Shown one piece after another: positions 50,693 through 60,013 of a stretch of DNA of 64,000 nt; positions within the stretch are counted from its first letter, which is position 1, and each line of letters opens with the position of its first letter. The notes beneath the pieces are model-generated. The model did not search any database. It worked only from the letters and a program-made list of their open reading frames with translations, and was not told the origin of the DNA. Source of the DNA: a bacterium (lineage in GTDB: Bacteria; Sysuimicrobiota; Sysuimicrobiia; Sysuimicrobiales; Segetimicrobiaceae); NCBI GenBank assembly GCA_035307765.1, contig DATGHU010000031.1, positions 1-64,000 of the forward strand, written 5' to 3'. The position numbers and the translations under genes are program-made.

Positions 50693-51454
50693 TCAGCCCA
50701 GGAACAGTCGATCCGGGTCGAGCGTCCGGAGGACGCGCAGTTCTTCGTCGGTCGGAGCCTGGAGCCGGATCAGCTCCGGAGCGGCCGGCAGATCGAACCC
50801 CGTCCGCTCCCGCACCTGGTCGACCGTCACGCCCGCCTGGAGCCCGTCGAGCCGCATCTGCTTGGTCTGCGGGTCGAAGCGCATCAGGGCAAGGTCGGTG
50901 ACGACCGTGCTGATGGTTCCGAACAGCAGCCCCGCTCGGCGGCGGGCGTCTCCGCCCTCGAGGTAGCCGGGGCTGGTGACGAAATCGACCCGCTCGACGA
51001 ACCGCCGCCGCTCGTGCATGGTGACGATGAAGATCTCCCGGCAGTGCGTGATGATATCGCAGGCCCCCCCGCTGCCCGGCAGGCGGACCCGCGGACGCTC
51101 GGGCGGTCCGATCACGCTGGTGTTGATGTTGCCGTGCCGATCGACCTGGGCGCCGCCGAGGAAGCCGTAGTCGAAGAACCCGCGCTGGGCGTAGAGGAAC
51201 GTTTGGGTGATCGACAGCAGCATCATCGCCCGGTTGCCGGCGCGCATCTCGTTCGTGGAGATCGGCAGCCGCCCGGGGACGGCCTCCAGCCCGACGACGC
51301 CGCCTTCCACGACGATCGTCAGGTCCGGCGCGTGGGTCGACTTCGCCAGCACGGACGCCAGCAGCGGGGTGCCGACGCCGGCAAACACGATCTTGTGGTC
51401 GGTGAGCAGCCGGCTGGCGGTTGCGGCGAGGAGTTCCGGTGCGCTGTAGGCCAT
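50693..51454 (-). CDS. CoA-transferase beta subunit (GctB/IpdB-like)
   Basis: A 253-aa family-I CoA-transferase subunit. TIVVEGGVVGLEAVPGRLP holds the conserved glutamate region, FFDYGFLGGAQVDRHGNINT is the family signature, and GSGGACDIITHCREIFIVT follows. It pairs with the alpha subunit encoded one base upstream. Glutaconate CoA-transferase moves CoA between acids. The related IpdAB instead opens a steroid ring CoA-thioester, and sequence alone does not separate these here. It is the last gene of the molybdenum hydroxylase operon. Confidence 0.87.
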   Translation of the reverse strand: MAYSAPELLAATASRLLTDHKIVFAGVGTPLLASVLAKSTHAPDLTIVVEGGVVGLEAVPGRLPISTNEMRAGNRAMMLLSITQTFLYAQRGFFDYGFLGGAQVDRHGNINTSVIGPPERPRVRLPGSGGACDIITHCREIFIVTMHERRRFVERVDFVTSPGYLEGGDARRRAGLLFGTISTVVTDLALMRFDPQTKQMRLDGLQAGVTVDQVRERTGFDLPAAPELIRLQAPTDEELRVLRTLDPDRLFLG

Positions 51455-51455
51455 G

Positions 51456-52397
51456 CTAGCGTGTGAGCTCCCGCGCGGCCCGTTGCTGGCGGTGCAGCCG
51501 ATCGGCCCCGAAGCGCTCGAGGTAGGCGTCGAACGTGTCGGGTCCGTAGACGTACTCGTCCAGGTACGTGCGCGCCGCGTCGACGCCCCCGGCGTTCACC
51601 CCGCGGGCGTACGTGCCGATGTGATCGAGGTCCGCCTCGTAGAGACCGTAGCACTCGTGCGGGTAGGCGCCGAAGGGGGCCTCCACCACCGCATCCACGG
51701 CGAAGAACGGGATCGCCGTGCGGTCGGCGGTCTGTCGGATCTCATCGGTGGAGACGATCTGCTCGGCGCTGAGGATCACGGTCGACGCGGCCGCGGCCAG
51801 GTCCGCATCCATGTGCGGGTATCCATCGATCTGGGCGTTGCCGAAGCAGTCGGCCCGGTGGACGTGGATGATCGCCACGTCCGGGAAGAGCGCGGGAACC
51901 AGGCACAGCGTCTCCCCCGTGAACGGGCAGGTCATCGTCCGCGCGCCCGCCGGGGTGAGCAGGTCCGAGCCGAGCATCGACAGCGTGGGGAGGAACGGCA
52001 CGCCCATCGCCGCGGCCCGGTACCGCAGGCCGAGGGCGAGATGGCTCCACTCCTCGAAGCGGGCCCGACCGTTTTCGACATACTCCCTCGTGATCCGCGA
52101 CAAGCCCCACGGCAGGCCGATCCCGATCCAGGACGTGACCAGTGTGCGGGTCGCTCCCGCCACCAGGAAGAGCTCTCCCTCGTAGCACATCAGGTTGCGC
52201 GACAGGGTGAGGTTGACGCGCCGCGCCCGTAGGATCTCGCGCAGGATGACGAGGGGCGTCCGTGAGTACAGACAGCCTCCGATGGCGACGTGGTGCCCAT
52301 CCCGCACCAGCTGGGCGGCGTCGTGTGCCGGCATGCGCTTATCGCGGAGCGAGCGGTCCTTCGCCTCCAGGTGCCGCCGGGCTTCGACGAACGTCAT
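51456..52397 (-). CDS. CoA-transferase alpha subunit (GctA/IpdA-like)
   Basis: A 313-aa subunit with HDAAQLVRDGHHVAIGGCLY near the N-terminus (residues 24-43), GLPWGLSRITREYVENGRAR and HVHRADCFGNAQIDGYPHMD, all typical of GctA-type CoA-transferases. The start at 52397 lacks a strong ribosome-binding site; the ATG at 52334 is a possible alternative that would still keep the fold. It lies 26 bp behind the monooxygenase gene and directly before the beta subunit. Confidence 0.85.
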   Translation of the reverse strand: MTFVEARRHLEAKDRSLRDKRMPAHDAAQLVRDGHHVAIGGCLYSRTPLVILREILRARRVNLTLSRNLMCYEGELFLVAGATRTLVTSWIGIGLPWGLSRITREYVENGRARFEEWSHLALGLRYRAAAMGVPFLPTLSMLGSDLLTPAGARTMTCPFTGETLCLVPALFPDVAIIHVHRADCFGNAQIDGYPHMDADLAAAASTVILSAEQIVSTDEIRQTADRTAIPFFAVDAVVEAPFGAYPHECYGLYEADLDHIGTYARGVNAGGVDAARTYLDEYVYGPDTFDAYLERFGADRLHRQQRAARELTR

Positions 52398-52423
52398 CGC
52401 GCGGTCCCGGGGCCCCGCGGCGG

Positions 52424-53398
52424 TCACGCCGGCGCTCCGGCGATCCTCCCGCGGAGGCGCGGCAGGATCTCGCGGCTGATCACGTCGAGCTGGTCCAGCC
52501 GGTAGTCGTAAGGGACCAGGACGATGTGCTCGACGCCGGCGGCGATGTGTGCGGCGAGCTGCTCGGCGCACTGGTCCGGGGTGCCGCGGATCGAGCTGTC
52601 GGGGGTGGACTCGCTCCAGGGGGCCACGTCGAAGTACCGCGCCAGGAAGTCCCGCACGCCCCGGTCCGCCTCCTCAAATGAGGGCGCCACGTAGATCGGG
52701 AGCTGGCTGACGTTTTGGAGCTCGGCCGGATCGCGTCCGACCTCTTCGGTGAGCGATCGGATCTTGGCCCAGGTTTTGCGGAAGCTCTCCGGCGTGTAGA
52801 AGTAGGTCAACCATCCGTCGCCGTGGCGGGCCAGCCGGCGGAGCACCACGTCCACGTAGCCTCCGAAGAGGATGGGCGGTCGCGGCCGCTGGAAGGGTTT
52901 GGGCAGCATCACCGACCGGTTGAAGACGTAGCCGTCCGCCGTCCCGGTCACCTGATCCTCGCTCCAGAACCGCTTGAGGATCTCGAGGTTCCGGACGAAG
53001 ATTTTCCCCCGCTCCTTGAAGGGCACCCCACAGGCCTCAAACTCCCGCTCGTACCAACCGCCGGCGACCCCAAAGATCAGCCGCCCTTTGGAGATGTGGT
53101 CGAGGCTGGTCAGCACCTTGGCCAAGACGACGGGGTTGCGCAGAGGCAGCACGAAGACTCCCGTGCCCAGCTGCAGCCGCTCGGTTTTCATGGCGAGCGC
53201 GGTGAGGGTGGTGAGCGACTCGAGGTAGGGGAAGGGCCGCTTCGAACCCAGCAGGATGTGATCCCAGACCCACGCCGATTCGAAGCCCAGGGACTCCGCC
53301 CGCGCCGCGAACGCCACGATCTCGTCGATGCTGGGTTCCTCAGGGTAGGGGGTGAAGTTCTTGAGCGCGACCCCGAATCGAACCTCCCGTCCCGTCAT
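52424..53398 (-). CDS. Luciferase-like (LLM) flavin/F420-dependent oxidoreductase
   Basis: A 324-aa bacterial-luciferase TIM barrel. FGVALKNFTPYPEEPSIDEI, ESLGFESAWVWDHIL, GTGVFVLPLRNPVVLAKVL, RLIFGVAGGWYEREFEACGV and PPILFGGYVDVVLRRLARHG are the LLM blocks. It may act as an FMN monooxygenase or an F420 dehydrogenase. Its start shares one base with the stop of the Mo-subunit gene (TGATG), so it is co-translated with the hydroxylase and probably acts on its product. Confidence 0.87.
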   Translation of the reverse strand: MTGREVRFGVALKNFTPYPEEPSIDEIVAFAARAESLGFESAWVWDHILLGSKRPFPYLESLTTLTALAMKTERLQLGTGVFVLPLRNPVVLAKVLTSLDHISKGRLIFGVAGGWYEREFEACGVPFKERGKIFVRNLEILKRFWSEDQVTGTADGYVFNRSVMLPKPFQRPRPPILFGGYVDVVLRRLARHGDGWLTYFYTPESFRKTWAKIRSLTEEVGRDPAELQNVSQLPIYVAPSFEEADRGVRDFLARYFDVAPWSESTPDSSIRGTPDQCAEQLAAHIAAGVEHIVLVPYDYRLDQLDVISREILPRLRGRIAGAPA

Positions 53399-55698
53399 CA
53401 GGTCACCTCCGGAGTGGTGCCCCCGGCCCCGCGGCCCCGTGCCTCGAGGGCCGTAAACACCCCCTCCGGGGCGATCGGGAGGTCCAGCGGGCGGACGCCC
53501 ACCGCATCATACACCGCGCTGGCGATCGCCGGGGGGGGCGGCCCGGTGGGCGGCTCCCCGATCCCCCGTGCGTGAAACGGGCCCTTGCCTTCGCCGGACT
53601 CCACCGCGATCGGCTGGACGTCCGGGACGTCGAGGGCAGTCGGGATGAGATAGTTGGCGAACAGGGTGGTGAGGTTATTGCCCTCCTCGAGCGTGATCTC
53701 CTCCAGCAGCGCCTGACCGATTCCCATCACGGCGCCCCCTTGGATCTGGCCGGCGACGCTTTGGGGGTTGATCGCGCGTCCCACGTCGTGGCACGCCGCG
53801 TGTTTGAGCAGGGTGACGGTTCCCGTTTCCGTATCGACCTCGACCTCGACGGCGTGGCAGCCGAAGGTGTAGTCGGGAAAGGTCTTCCCCTGTCCCGTCT
53901 CCAAATCCACCGGCGGGGCCTGTTCTCCGCGGAACACCGACAACTGCGCGGTGGACACGCCGCGGCGGCCGCACTCCGCAATGACCCGGGCCAGGGCGAT
54001 CCTCCGGTCCGGACTTCCCGCGACCCGCACCTGGTCATCGGCGAACTGCAGATCCGTCTCCGCGGCCTCGAGCAACCCCGCCGCGACCGGGGCGACGGCC
54101 GCGCGCAGCTCGCGCGCCGCCTGCCACACCGCGTTCCCCGACATGTAGAGCTGTCTCGTGGCGAACGTGCCGCCGGTCAACGGGGTGCGGGCGCTGTCGC
54201 CGATGTGCACGGCAACGCGGTCCAGCGACACGCCGAGCTCCTCCGAGGCGATCTGCGCCAGCACCGCCGCCTGGCCCCCGCCGAGGTCGGTCACCCCCGC
54301 GCGGATGACGAGCGACCCGTCCGCCTCGAACCCGATCCACGCGCCGGCCTGATCCCGGAACCAGACGGTGCGCCCGTACGGCTGGATGTTGCAGGCGAAG
54401 CCGCGCCCCACCCTCGCCGACGTCCGGGAAGGGCGGCTGCGCTCGCCCAGCGCCTCCACCGCGGCGCGGCAGACCTCGGGCAGCGCCACGTGCGTCTCCA
54501 GCGCCTCGCCGGTGGGCAGGCGGTCTCCTTTCCTGAGGAAATTGCGCGCACGGAACTCGAGCGGGGGAATCCCCAGCCGCTCCGCCAGGAGGTCCATCTG
54601 CGACTCATAGGCGAAGGTCACCTGCATCGCCCCGAACCCGCGCATCGCGCTGGTCGGTACGTTGTTGGTGAACACCGCCTTGGCGTCGATGCTGACGTGG
54701 GGCACGCGGTACGGTCCGACGCCCACCACCAGCGCGGCGAACAGCACGCGCGGGCTGAGGAGCGGGAAGGGCCCGGCGTCCCCGAGCAGCGTCATCTCCT
54801 GCGCCACCAGTTCTCCGTTCCGGGTTGCCCCCGTCCGGCAGCGCATCAGGAGCGGGTGGCGCTTGGGTCGCGCCAGGAGCGATTCCTGCCGGCTCCAGAC
54901 CATGCGCACCGGCTGCCGCGTCTTCCACGCCAGCAGGGCCACGTACGGTTCGACCGTCATGTCTTCCTTGCCGCCGAACCCCCCGCCGAGGAACGGCGCG
55001 ATCACGCGCACCCGGTTGTGCGGGAGCCCGAGGATCTCCGCGATCTCGCGGAAGTGCTCGATCACCTGCGTCGCCGCGCGGACGGTGACGATGCCGTTGT
55101 CGTCCACCCAGGCCACGCCCGCCTCCGGTTCCAGGTAGGCGTGGTCCACTCGCTGGGTGCGGTACGTTCGCTCGACCACGGCATCGGCCCGCCGGAACCC
55201 CTCGTCCAGGTCCCCCTGCCGCAACCGCCAGTGGATGAGCACGTTGTCCCGATCCGGATGCACCCGGAGCGCGTCGGGGGCGAGCGCCGCTTCGATGTCG
55301 AACACGCCGGGCAGCGGCTCGTAGTCGACGTCGATCGCCTCGACCGCCGCGCGGGCCTGCACGTCGGAAGCCGCCGCCACCAGCGCGAGCGGCTGTCCTT
55401 GGTAGCAGACCCGGTCCGCGGCCAGGACCGGGGTGGCAAACGGGGCCCGGTTCGTCCCGGTGGCGTCTTCGTGGGTGGCGTTACAGGGGACGTCCTCCGC
55501 GGTGAGCACGGCGGCGACCCCCGGCAGGCCGCGCGCCCGAGTGGCATCGATCCGTCTGATCCGGGCAACCGGGTAGATGGAGCGGAGGATGCGGCCGGCC
55601 AGCATCCCGGGAAGGCTCCAGTCGGCCGCGTAGAGGGTGGCCCCCTCGACCTTGTCGGCCACGTCGAAGCGCGGCAGCGCCTTGCCGACGATCCTCAT
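53398..55698 (-). CDS. Molybdenum hydroxylase large subunit (xanthine dehydrogenase family)
   Basis: A 766-aa molybdopterin-cytosine-dinucleotide subunit. It has IGLPHNRVR-type strands, the Mo-pterin motif FLGGGFGGKEDM, NVPTSAMRGFGAMQVTFAYE, and near the end ARGIGEPPTGPPPPAIASAV, where the glutamate of GIGE is the expected catalytic base. The CO dehydrogenase active-site loop AYxCSFR is absent (TSAMRGFG instead), so this is not a form I CO dehydrogenase. It hydroxylates an unidentified N-heterocycle, purine or aldehyde with water as oxygen donor. It lies in an operon with the two redox subunits. Confidence 0.9.
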   Translation of the reverse strand: MRIVGKALPRFDVADKVEGATLYAADWSLPGMLAGRILRSIYPVARIRRIDATRARGLPGVAAVLTAEDVPCNATHEDATGTNRAPFATPVLAADRVCYQGQPLALVAAASDVQARAAVEAIDVDYEPLPGVFDIEAALAPDALRVHPDRDNVLIHWRLRQGDLDEGFRRADAVVERTYRTQRVDHAYLEPEAGVAWVDDNGIVTVRAATQVIEHFREIAEILGLPHNRVRVIAPFLGGGFGGKEDMTVEPYVALLAWKTRQPVRMVWSRQESLLARPKRHPLLMRCRTGATRNGELVAQEMTLLGDAGPFPLLSPRVLFAALVVGVGPYRVPHVSIDAKAVFTNNVPTSAMRGFGAMQVTFAYESQMDLLAERLGIPPLEFRARNFLRKGDRLPTGEALETHVALPEVCRAAVEALGERSRPSRTSARVGRGFACNIQPYGRTVWFRDQAGAWIGFEADGSLVIRAGVTDLGGGQAAVLAQIASEELGVSLDRVAVHIGDSARTPLTGGTFATRQLYMSGNAVWQAARELRAAVAPVAAGLLEAAETDLQFADDQVRVAGSPDRRIALARVIAECGRRGVSTAQLSVFRGEQAPPVDLETGQGKTFPDYTFGCHAVEVEVDTETGTVTLLKHAACHDVGRAINPQSVAGQIQGGAVMGIGQALLEEITLEEGNNLTTLFANYLIPTALDVPDVQPIAVESGEGKGPFHARGIGEPPTGPPPPAIASAVYDAVGVRPLDLPIAPEGVFTALEARGRGAGGTTPEVT

Positions 55699-55699
55699 C

Positions 55700-56209
55700 C
55701 TACGGGTCGTCCCGCTCCGAACGGGCTGGCACAGCCGCGCACGATTCCACCGCGTCCACGATGCGCGTGTACCCCGTGCAGCGACAGAGGTTGCCCGCCA
55801 GGGCCGTCCGGATCTGTGCGCGGGTCGGGGCCGGATGCTCTCGGAGGAAGGCGTACGCCACGAGCAGCATTCCGGGGGTGCAGAACCCGCACTGCGCCGC
55901 CTCGCGCTCGAGGAAGGCGCGCTGGAGGGGGTGGAGGCCTTCGGCGCTGCGCAACCCCCGTACCGTCGTGACCGACCGGCCGTGCGCCTGGAGGGCGAGC
56001 AGCAGGCATGCGTTGACGGGGGCGTCGTCGAGGAGAATCGTGCAGGTCCCGCACACGCCTTCGCCGCAGCCGTACTTCACCTCCGTGGCGCCAAGGGTGT
56101 CGCGCAGGACCGCGAGCAGGGTTTCGTGGGGCGATGCCCAGACCTCGACCGGATGTCCGTTCAGAGAGAACGCTAAGGGGCGTCGGCCCTCGGTCTCGGG
56201 GGCGTGCAT
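55700..56209 (-). CDS. Molybdenum hydroxylase [2Fe-2S] subunit
   Basis: A 169-aa electron-transfer subunit. The plant-type cluster is bound by EVKYGCGEGVCGTCTILLDD plus the later cysteine in VNACLLLA. The second, helical cluster domain has AQCGFCTPGMLL and AGNLCRCTGYTRI. All eight cysteines are present. It links the Mo site to the FAD subunit. One base separates it from the large-subunit gene. Confidence 0.93.
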   Translation of the reverse strand: MHAPETEGRRPLAFSLNGHPVEVWASPHETLLAVLRDTLGATEVKYGCGEGVCGTCTILLDDAPVNACLLLALQAHGRSVTTVRGLRSAEGLHPLQRAFLEREAAQCGFCTPGMLLVAYAFLREHPAPTRAQIRTALAGNLCRCTGYTRIVDAVESCAAVPARSERDDP

Positions 56210-56216
56210 CGCCGCG

Positions 56217-57101
56217 TCAGCCTCCCCCCGTCAGGTGCGTGGCGGCGCGCGCCGCCGCGGTGGCCATCGCGCGCCGCGCCATCACCCGCGCCATCGCGCG
56301 GCGGTACGCGGCCGACGCGTGCATGTCCGATTCCGGATGCACCTCCGTCGCGACCGCCTCCGCGGCGGCCTCGATCCGCTGGTCGGTCAGCGTCCGGCCG
56401 ACCAATTGCGATTCGGCGCTCGGGAACCTGACGGGGTTCGGGCCGACGCCGCCCAGGGCCAGCGAGGCGCGGGTGCACCGGCGCGCCCCGTCCAGTGAGA
56501 CGACCGCACACGCCGCGACGATGGCAAAGTCGCCCGCCCGGCGGACCAGTTCGGCCAACCCGTACCCCGTCCCGGCCTCCGCCGCCGGGATCCTGACGCC
56601 CGTCAGCAACTCCGTCGGGGCGAGATCCGTTTGGAGATACCCCAAGAAGAACTTCTCCGCGGCGACCTCCCGCGAGGCCTCGGGCGCGCGGACCTCGAGC
56701 GTGGCCCCCAGGGCCGTCATGACCAGCGGAAGCTCCGCGGCGGGGTCGGCGTGGGCGAGGCTTCCGCCCAGCGTCCCGCGGTGACGAACCCGGATGTTCC
56801 CGATGACCGCGGCCGCTTCGGCGAGGATCGGGCACCGCCGGCGGATGATCGGATCGGTCTCCAGGGTGCGATGCCGCGTCAGCGCCCCGATCCGGAGACC
56901 GTCCCCGTCGTCCGCCACCCGGGCGAGGCCGGGGACGCCGTTGATGTCGATCAGCGCATCCGGTCGGGCCAGCCCCAGGCCCATCATGGGGATCAAGCTT
57001 TGGCCCCCCGCCAGGACCTTCCCGTCGGGGTGGACCTGAAGCAGCGCCAGCGCCTCTTCCACGGTGGTGGGTGTGCAGTAGGTGAACGGATACAGGTACA
57101 C
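56217..57101 (-). CDS. Molybdenum hydroxylase FAD-binding subunit
   Basis: A 294-aa FAD subunit (CoxM/CutM type). VLAGGQSLIPMMGLGLARPD and the second FAD motif RHRGTLGGSLAHADPAAELP are characteristic, with a C-terminal CO-dehydrogenase flavoprotein domain (ASLALGGVGPNPVRF). It starts with GTG at 57101 behind GGAGAG. First gene of the minus-strand operon FAD-2Fe2S-Mo-LLM-CoA transferase. Confidence 0.9.
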   Translation of the reverse strand: MYLYPFTYCTPTTVEEALALLQVHPDGKVLAGGQSLIPMMGLGLARPDALIDINGVPGLARVADDGDGLRIGALTRHRTLETDPIIRRRCPILAEAAAVIGNIRVRHRGTLGGSLAHADPAAELPLVMTALGATLEVRAPEASREVAAEKFFLGYLQTDLAPTELLTGVRIPAAEAGTGYGLAELVRRAGDFAIVAACAVVSLDGARRCTRASLALGGVGPNPVRFPSAESQLVGRTLTDQRIEAAAEAVATEVHPESDMHASAAYRRAMARVMARRAMATAAARAATHLTGGG

Positions 57102-57367
57102 TGGGCAGGTCTCTCCGCGGGCTTCCCTCCGCGGGCAGCGATGTCAACCGCGGACATCGCGCTCGTCGATGCCGGTGATCTTGGGGCCGCGCGCTTCACG
57201 CTCGTATACGCGGTCGCCAGGCAGAATCCTTTTGCGGGGAGGGTACGCGCCGCGACGGTGCGAAACCCCAAGGGCGCTCGAGGCCGTCGGGCCGCCTCCG
57301 TCGCGTCCCGCCCTCGCCGCACGGTGCGAGTGGTCTTACGATGACACCCGAGTTGGAGGCCGCCCAC
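57102..57367. other. Divergent promoter region with one doubtful small reading frame
   Basis: About 265 bp between the hydroxylase operon and the PLP enzyme. A frame from the ATG at 57140 to 57344 (67 codons, start MSTADIALVDAGDLGAARF) has a weak GGGCAG site. Its stop overlaps an ATG of the PLP-enzyme frame at 57341. I do not recognise the product, and it becomes very arginine-rich, so it is more likely non-coding. Confidence 0.35.
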
Positions 57368-58402
57368 ATGGATTGGGAGCGTCGCCGTCGTCCCTTGGAA
57401 AGCGTGCTGGACACCGCAGGCCTGACCCCGCTGGTGCGCCTCCGGCGGGTGGCGGGCGATCTTGCCGCGGCCGTGCTGGGCAAACTCGAGTACTTCGGCC
57501 CCAGCGGCAGCGTGAAGGATCGCATCCTGCCGTTCTTGGTGGAGCAGGCGGAACGCCGCGGCGACCTGCGGCCCGGTATGACGATCATCGAAGGCACGAC
57601 CGGTAACACCGGGATCGCCACGGCGATGGTGGGGGCGGCCAAAGGCTATCGGGTGATCATCGTGATGCCGGAAGGCATGAGCCGCGAGCGTCAGCAGACG
57701 ATCCAGGCGTACGGCGCGGAACTGGTGCTGACGCCGGGCGGCGAGAGCGATGTGGACCTGGTGCTCGAGAAGGTGCGGCAGCTGAAGGCGGATCACGCGG
57801 GGCGCATGTGGGAGGTGGGTCAGTTCTCGAACCAGGACAACGTCCTTGCGCACCGCCGCTCGACCGGGCCGGAGATTTGGGAGCAGACCGACGGCCGCGT
57901 CGATGCGTTCGTCGCCTCGCAGGGGACGGGGGGGACGCTCACCGGGGTCAGCGCCTGCCTGAAGGAGCAGAAGCCCTCGGTTCGTAGCTTCGCCGCCGAG
58001 CCGGCGGAATGCGCGATCCTGGCCGGTCGGGGGTGGGGACCGCACAAGATCGAGGGGATCGGGGACGGCTTCATCCCTGACGTCCTCGATCTGCAATGGG
58101 TCGACGGGGTCGTGACCGTCTCCTCCGATGAGGCGATCGCCATGGCACGGCGTTTGGCGCGGGAAGAGGGGATTTTCTGCGGCATCTCCTCGGGGTGCAA
58201 CGTCGTGGCGTGCCTCAAGGTCGCGCGCGCCTATCCCGAGCTTCGGACGATCGTGACGATGATCAACGACAACGGGCTGCGCTACCTCTCGACCGAGCTC
58301 GTCGGCAATCGGGGGGCGGTGGAGACCCCCTCGCGGGCCCACCCCCCCCGCCCGGAGGATCTGCGGCGGCTTTCCGCGCGGCGGCTGGTCGTCATCGACT
58401 GA
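57368..58402 (+). CDS. PLP-dependent cysteine synthase / cystathionine beta-synthase-type enzyme
   Basis: A 344-aa fold-type II PLP enzyme. K50 in FGPSGSVKDRILP is the Schiff-base lysine, EGTTGNTGIATAMVG the substrate loop and ASQGTGGTLTGVSACLKEQK the phosphate-binding loop. GISSGCNVVACLKVA is also conserved. There is no CBS or regulatory domain. It makes cysteine from O-acetyl- or O-phosphoserine, or cystathionine; sequence does not decide. The ATG at 57368 is chosen because TTGGAGG lies eight bases upstream. An ATG at 57341 is the alternative. Monocistronic. Confidence 0.88.
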   Translation: MDWERRRRPLESVLDTAGLTPLVRLRRVAGDLAAAVLGKLEYFGPSGSVKDRILPFLVEQAERRGDLRPGMTIIEGTTGNTGIATAMVGAAKGYRVIIVMPEGMSRERQQTIQAYGAELVLTPGGESDVDLVLEKVRQLKADHAGRMWEVGQFSNQDNVLAHRRSTGPEIWEQTDGRVDAFVASQGTGGTLTGVSACLKEQKPSVRSFAAEPAECAILAGRGWGPHKIEGIGDGFIPDVLDLQWVDGVVTVSSDEAIAMARRLAREEGIFCGISSGCNVVACLKVARAYPELRTIVTMINDNGLRYLSTELVGNRGAVETPSRAHPPRPEDLRRLSARRLVVID

Positions 58403-58709
58403 TCGGTCCCGGGGGGTCGCAAGGGAACTTTTCGGCCCGCCGAGAACGTAAGAGGGCCAGGGCCCGGGTCCGGAGAGCGTCGGTGGCGCGTGTGCCCGCC
58501 GGGGATCCCCGGGTGGCTTATGCTGGCCTTGGAGATCGAGCGGGCCCCCGGAATTGCAGGGTGTCGGCGGCGCCCGGACTGAAACTCGTAAACGGTCGGG
58601 CTGAAGGGGGTGAGCAGGGCGAAGTTTATCCCGAAGCCCGTGAGCGTGCGATGTTCCTGGACCAAGACAAGGACCACAACCGAATCGTGAGAGGGAGGGA
58701 CGAACGCCT
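58403..58709 (+). other. Upstream region of the liv operon
   Basis: About 300 bp without a convincing gene. It presumably holds the liv promoter. The stretch 58625-58705 is lower in G+C and ends with the GAGGGAGGGACG ribosome-binding site. No riboswitch or regulator motif is recognised. Confidence 0.45.
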
Positions 58710-59972
58710 ATGGTGCGCTTGAGCAAGTCGATCATGCTGGTTTTGTGTGCCGTTCTCGCGACCGGTGCGCTCTTCGTCACAGCCGTGCCGGCGGCTCAGA
58801 TGGGCCCGGTGACCGACCCGATTGGGGTCGTGAAGGTCGGGCCGGGCGAGCCGATTACGATCGCCTACTGGCTGGTGACCTCGGGGTCCGACGGCTCGCT
58901 GGGCACCGACAGTAAGCGGGGCATCGAGATCGCCATCGATGACATGCACGGGAAGTTCATGGGACACGACATCAAGCTGATCGGCGAGGACAGCGGCTGC
59001 AACGCCGAGGGCGGGCAGACCGCGGCGACGAAGGTCGCCGCGAACGCGTCCGTGGTGGTGGCGATCGGCGGGAGCTGCTCGAGCGAGACCGTGCCCGGCG
59101 CGCCGATCCTGTGGAAGGCCGGCATCGCCTCGGTGTCGCCCTCTGCCACGGCGCCGAAGCTCACCGATCCGGCCCGCGGTCCGGATTTCGACGGGTTCCT
59201 GCGGGTCGTGCACAACGACAAGGTCCAGGGCGAACGCGCGGCGACGTTCGTGCGCACGGTGCTGAAGCTCAATCGGGTGGCAACGATCCACGACGGAAGC
59301 CCGTACGCGGAGGGGCTGACGAGCGTCTTCGCCGACAACTTCAAGAAGATGGGCGGGACGATCACCACACAGGAGGCGGTCGCGCCCACCGACACGGACA
59401 TGCGGCCGGTGCTCACCCGGATCGCCTCGACCAAGCCAGACATGCTGTACTACCCGATCTTCATCGCCGCCGGCGGGTTTATCACGCGTCAGTCGCGCGA
59501 GATCGAGGGGCTGAAGACCGTGACGCTGATGGGCGCGGACGGGCTGGATTCGCCGGACTTCGCCAAGGCGGCGGGGGACGCGGCCAAGGGCATGTACTTG
59601 AGCAGCCCGGACCTGACCCCCGCGGCGCTGGGGCCGCGGTACGGGACGGAGTTTCTCCCGAAGTACGAGAAGAAGTACGGGCAGAAGCCGATCTCCGGCT
59701 TCCACGCGCATGCCTACGACGCGACGATGGTCGCGTTTGCCGCGATCCAGAAGGTCGCGAAGGTCGACGGCGGGTCGCTGTACATCGGGCGGAAGGCGCT
59801 GCGCGACGCGCTGTTCGCGACCAAGGGGTTTAAGGGTATTACCGGGACGTTGACCTGCAACCAGTACGGAGACTGCGGAGATCCGCACATCGCCGTCTAT
59901 CAGGTCGTCTCCGCGAATCCCGCGACGTGGAGCTTGGGGACCGATCCCAAGAAGGTCTGGCCGACCAAGTAG
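58710..59972 (+). CDS. livK: Branched-chain amino-acid-type ABC transporter substrate-binding protein
   Basis: A 420-aa periplasmic-type protein with a signal peptide (MVRLSKSIMLVLCAVLATGA, cleavage near VPAAQ, residue 29). The type-I fold features are ITIAYWLVTSGSDGSLGTDS, GIEIAIDDMHGKFMGHDIKL, CSSETVPGAPILWKAGIASV and GFHAHAYDATMVAFAAIQ. LivK-like proteins also bind amides, urea or aromatic acids, so the ligand is not certain. First gene of livKHMGF. A strong hairpin separates it from livH. Confidence 0.87.
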   Translation: MVRLSKSIMLVLCAVLATGALFVTAVPAAQMGPVTDPIGVVKVGPGEPITIAYWLVTSGSDGSLGTDSKRGIEIAIDDMHGKFMGHDIKLIGEDSGCNAEGGQTAATKVAANASVVVAIGGSCSSETVPGAPILWKAGIASVSPSATAPKLTDPARGPDFDGFLRVVHNDKVQGERAATFVRTVLKLNRVATIHDGSPYAEGLTSVFADNFKKMGGTITTQEAVAPTDTDMRPVLTRIASTKPDMLYYPIFIAAGGFITRQSREIEGLKTVTLMGADGLDSPDFAKAAGDAAKGMYLSSPDLTPAALGPRYGTEFLPKYEKKYGQKPISGFHAHAYDATMVAFAAIQKVAKVDGGSLYIGRKALRDALFATKGFKGITGTLTCNQYGDCGDPHIAVYQVVSANPATWSLGTDPKKVWPTK

Positions 59973-60013
59973 CGTGCCGGGCACCTGACGACACCAGCGT
60001 AGAAGCGTAGATG

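Noticed and set aside
53572-55971. 799-codon plus-strand frame opposite the Mo subunit
   Set aside because: No recognisable domain and extreme Arg/His content. The opposite strand encodes a canonical hydroxylase subunit.
53398-57101. Aerobic CO dehydrogenase (coxMSL)
   Set aside because: The subunit set fits, but the form I active-site loop AYxCSFR is absent. The large subunit has a xanthine-dehydrogenase-like AMRGFG loop.
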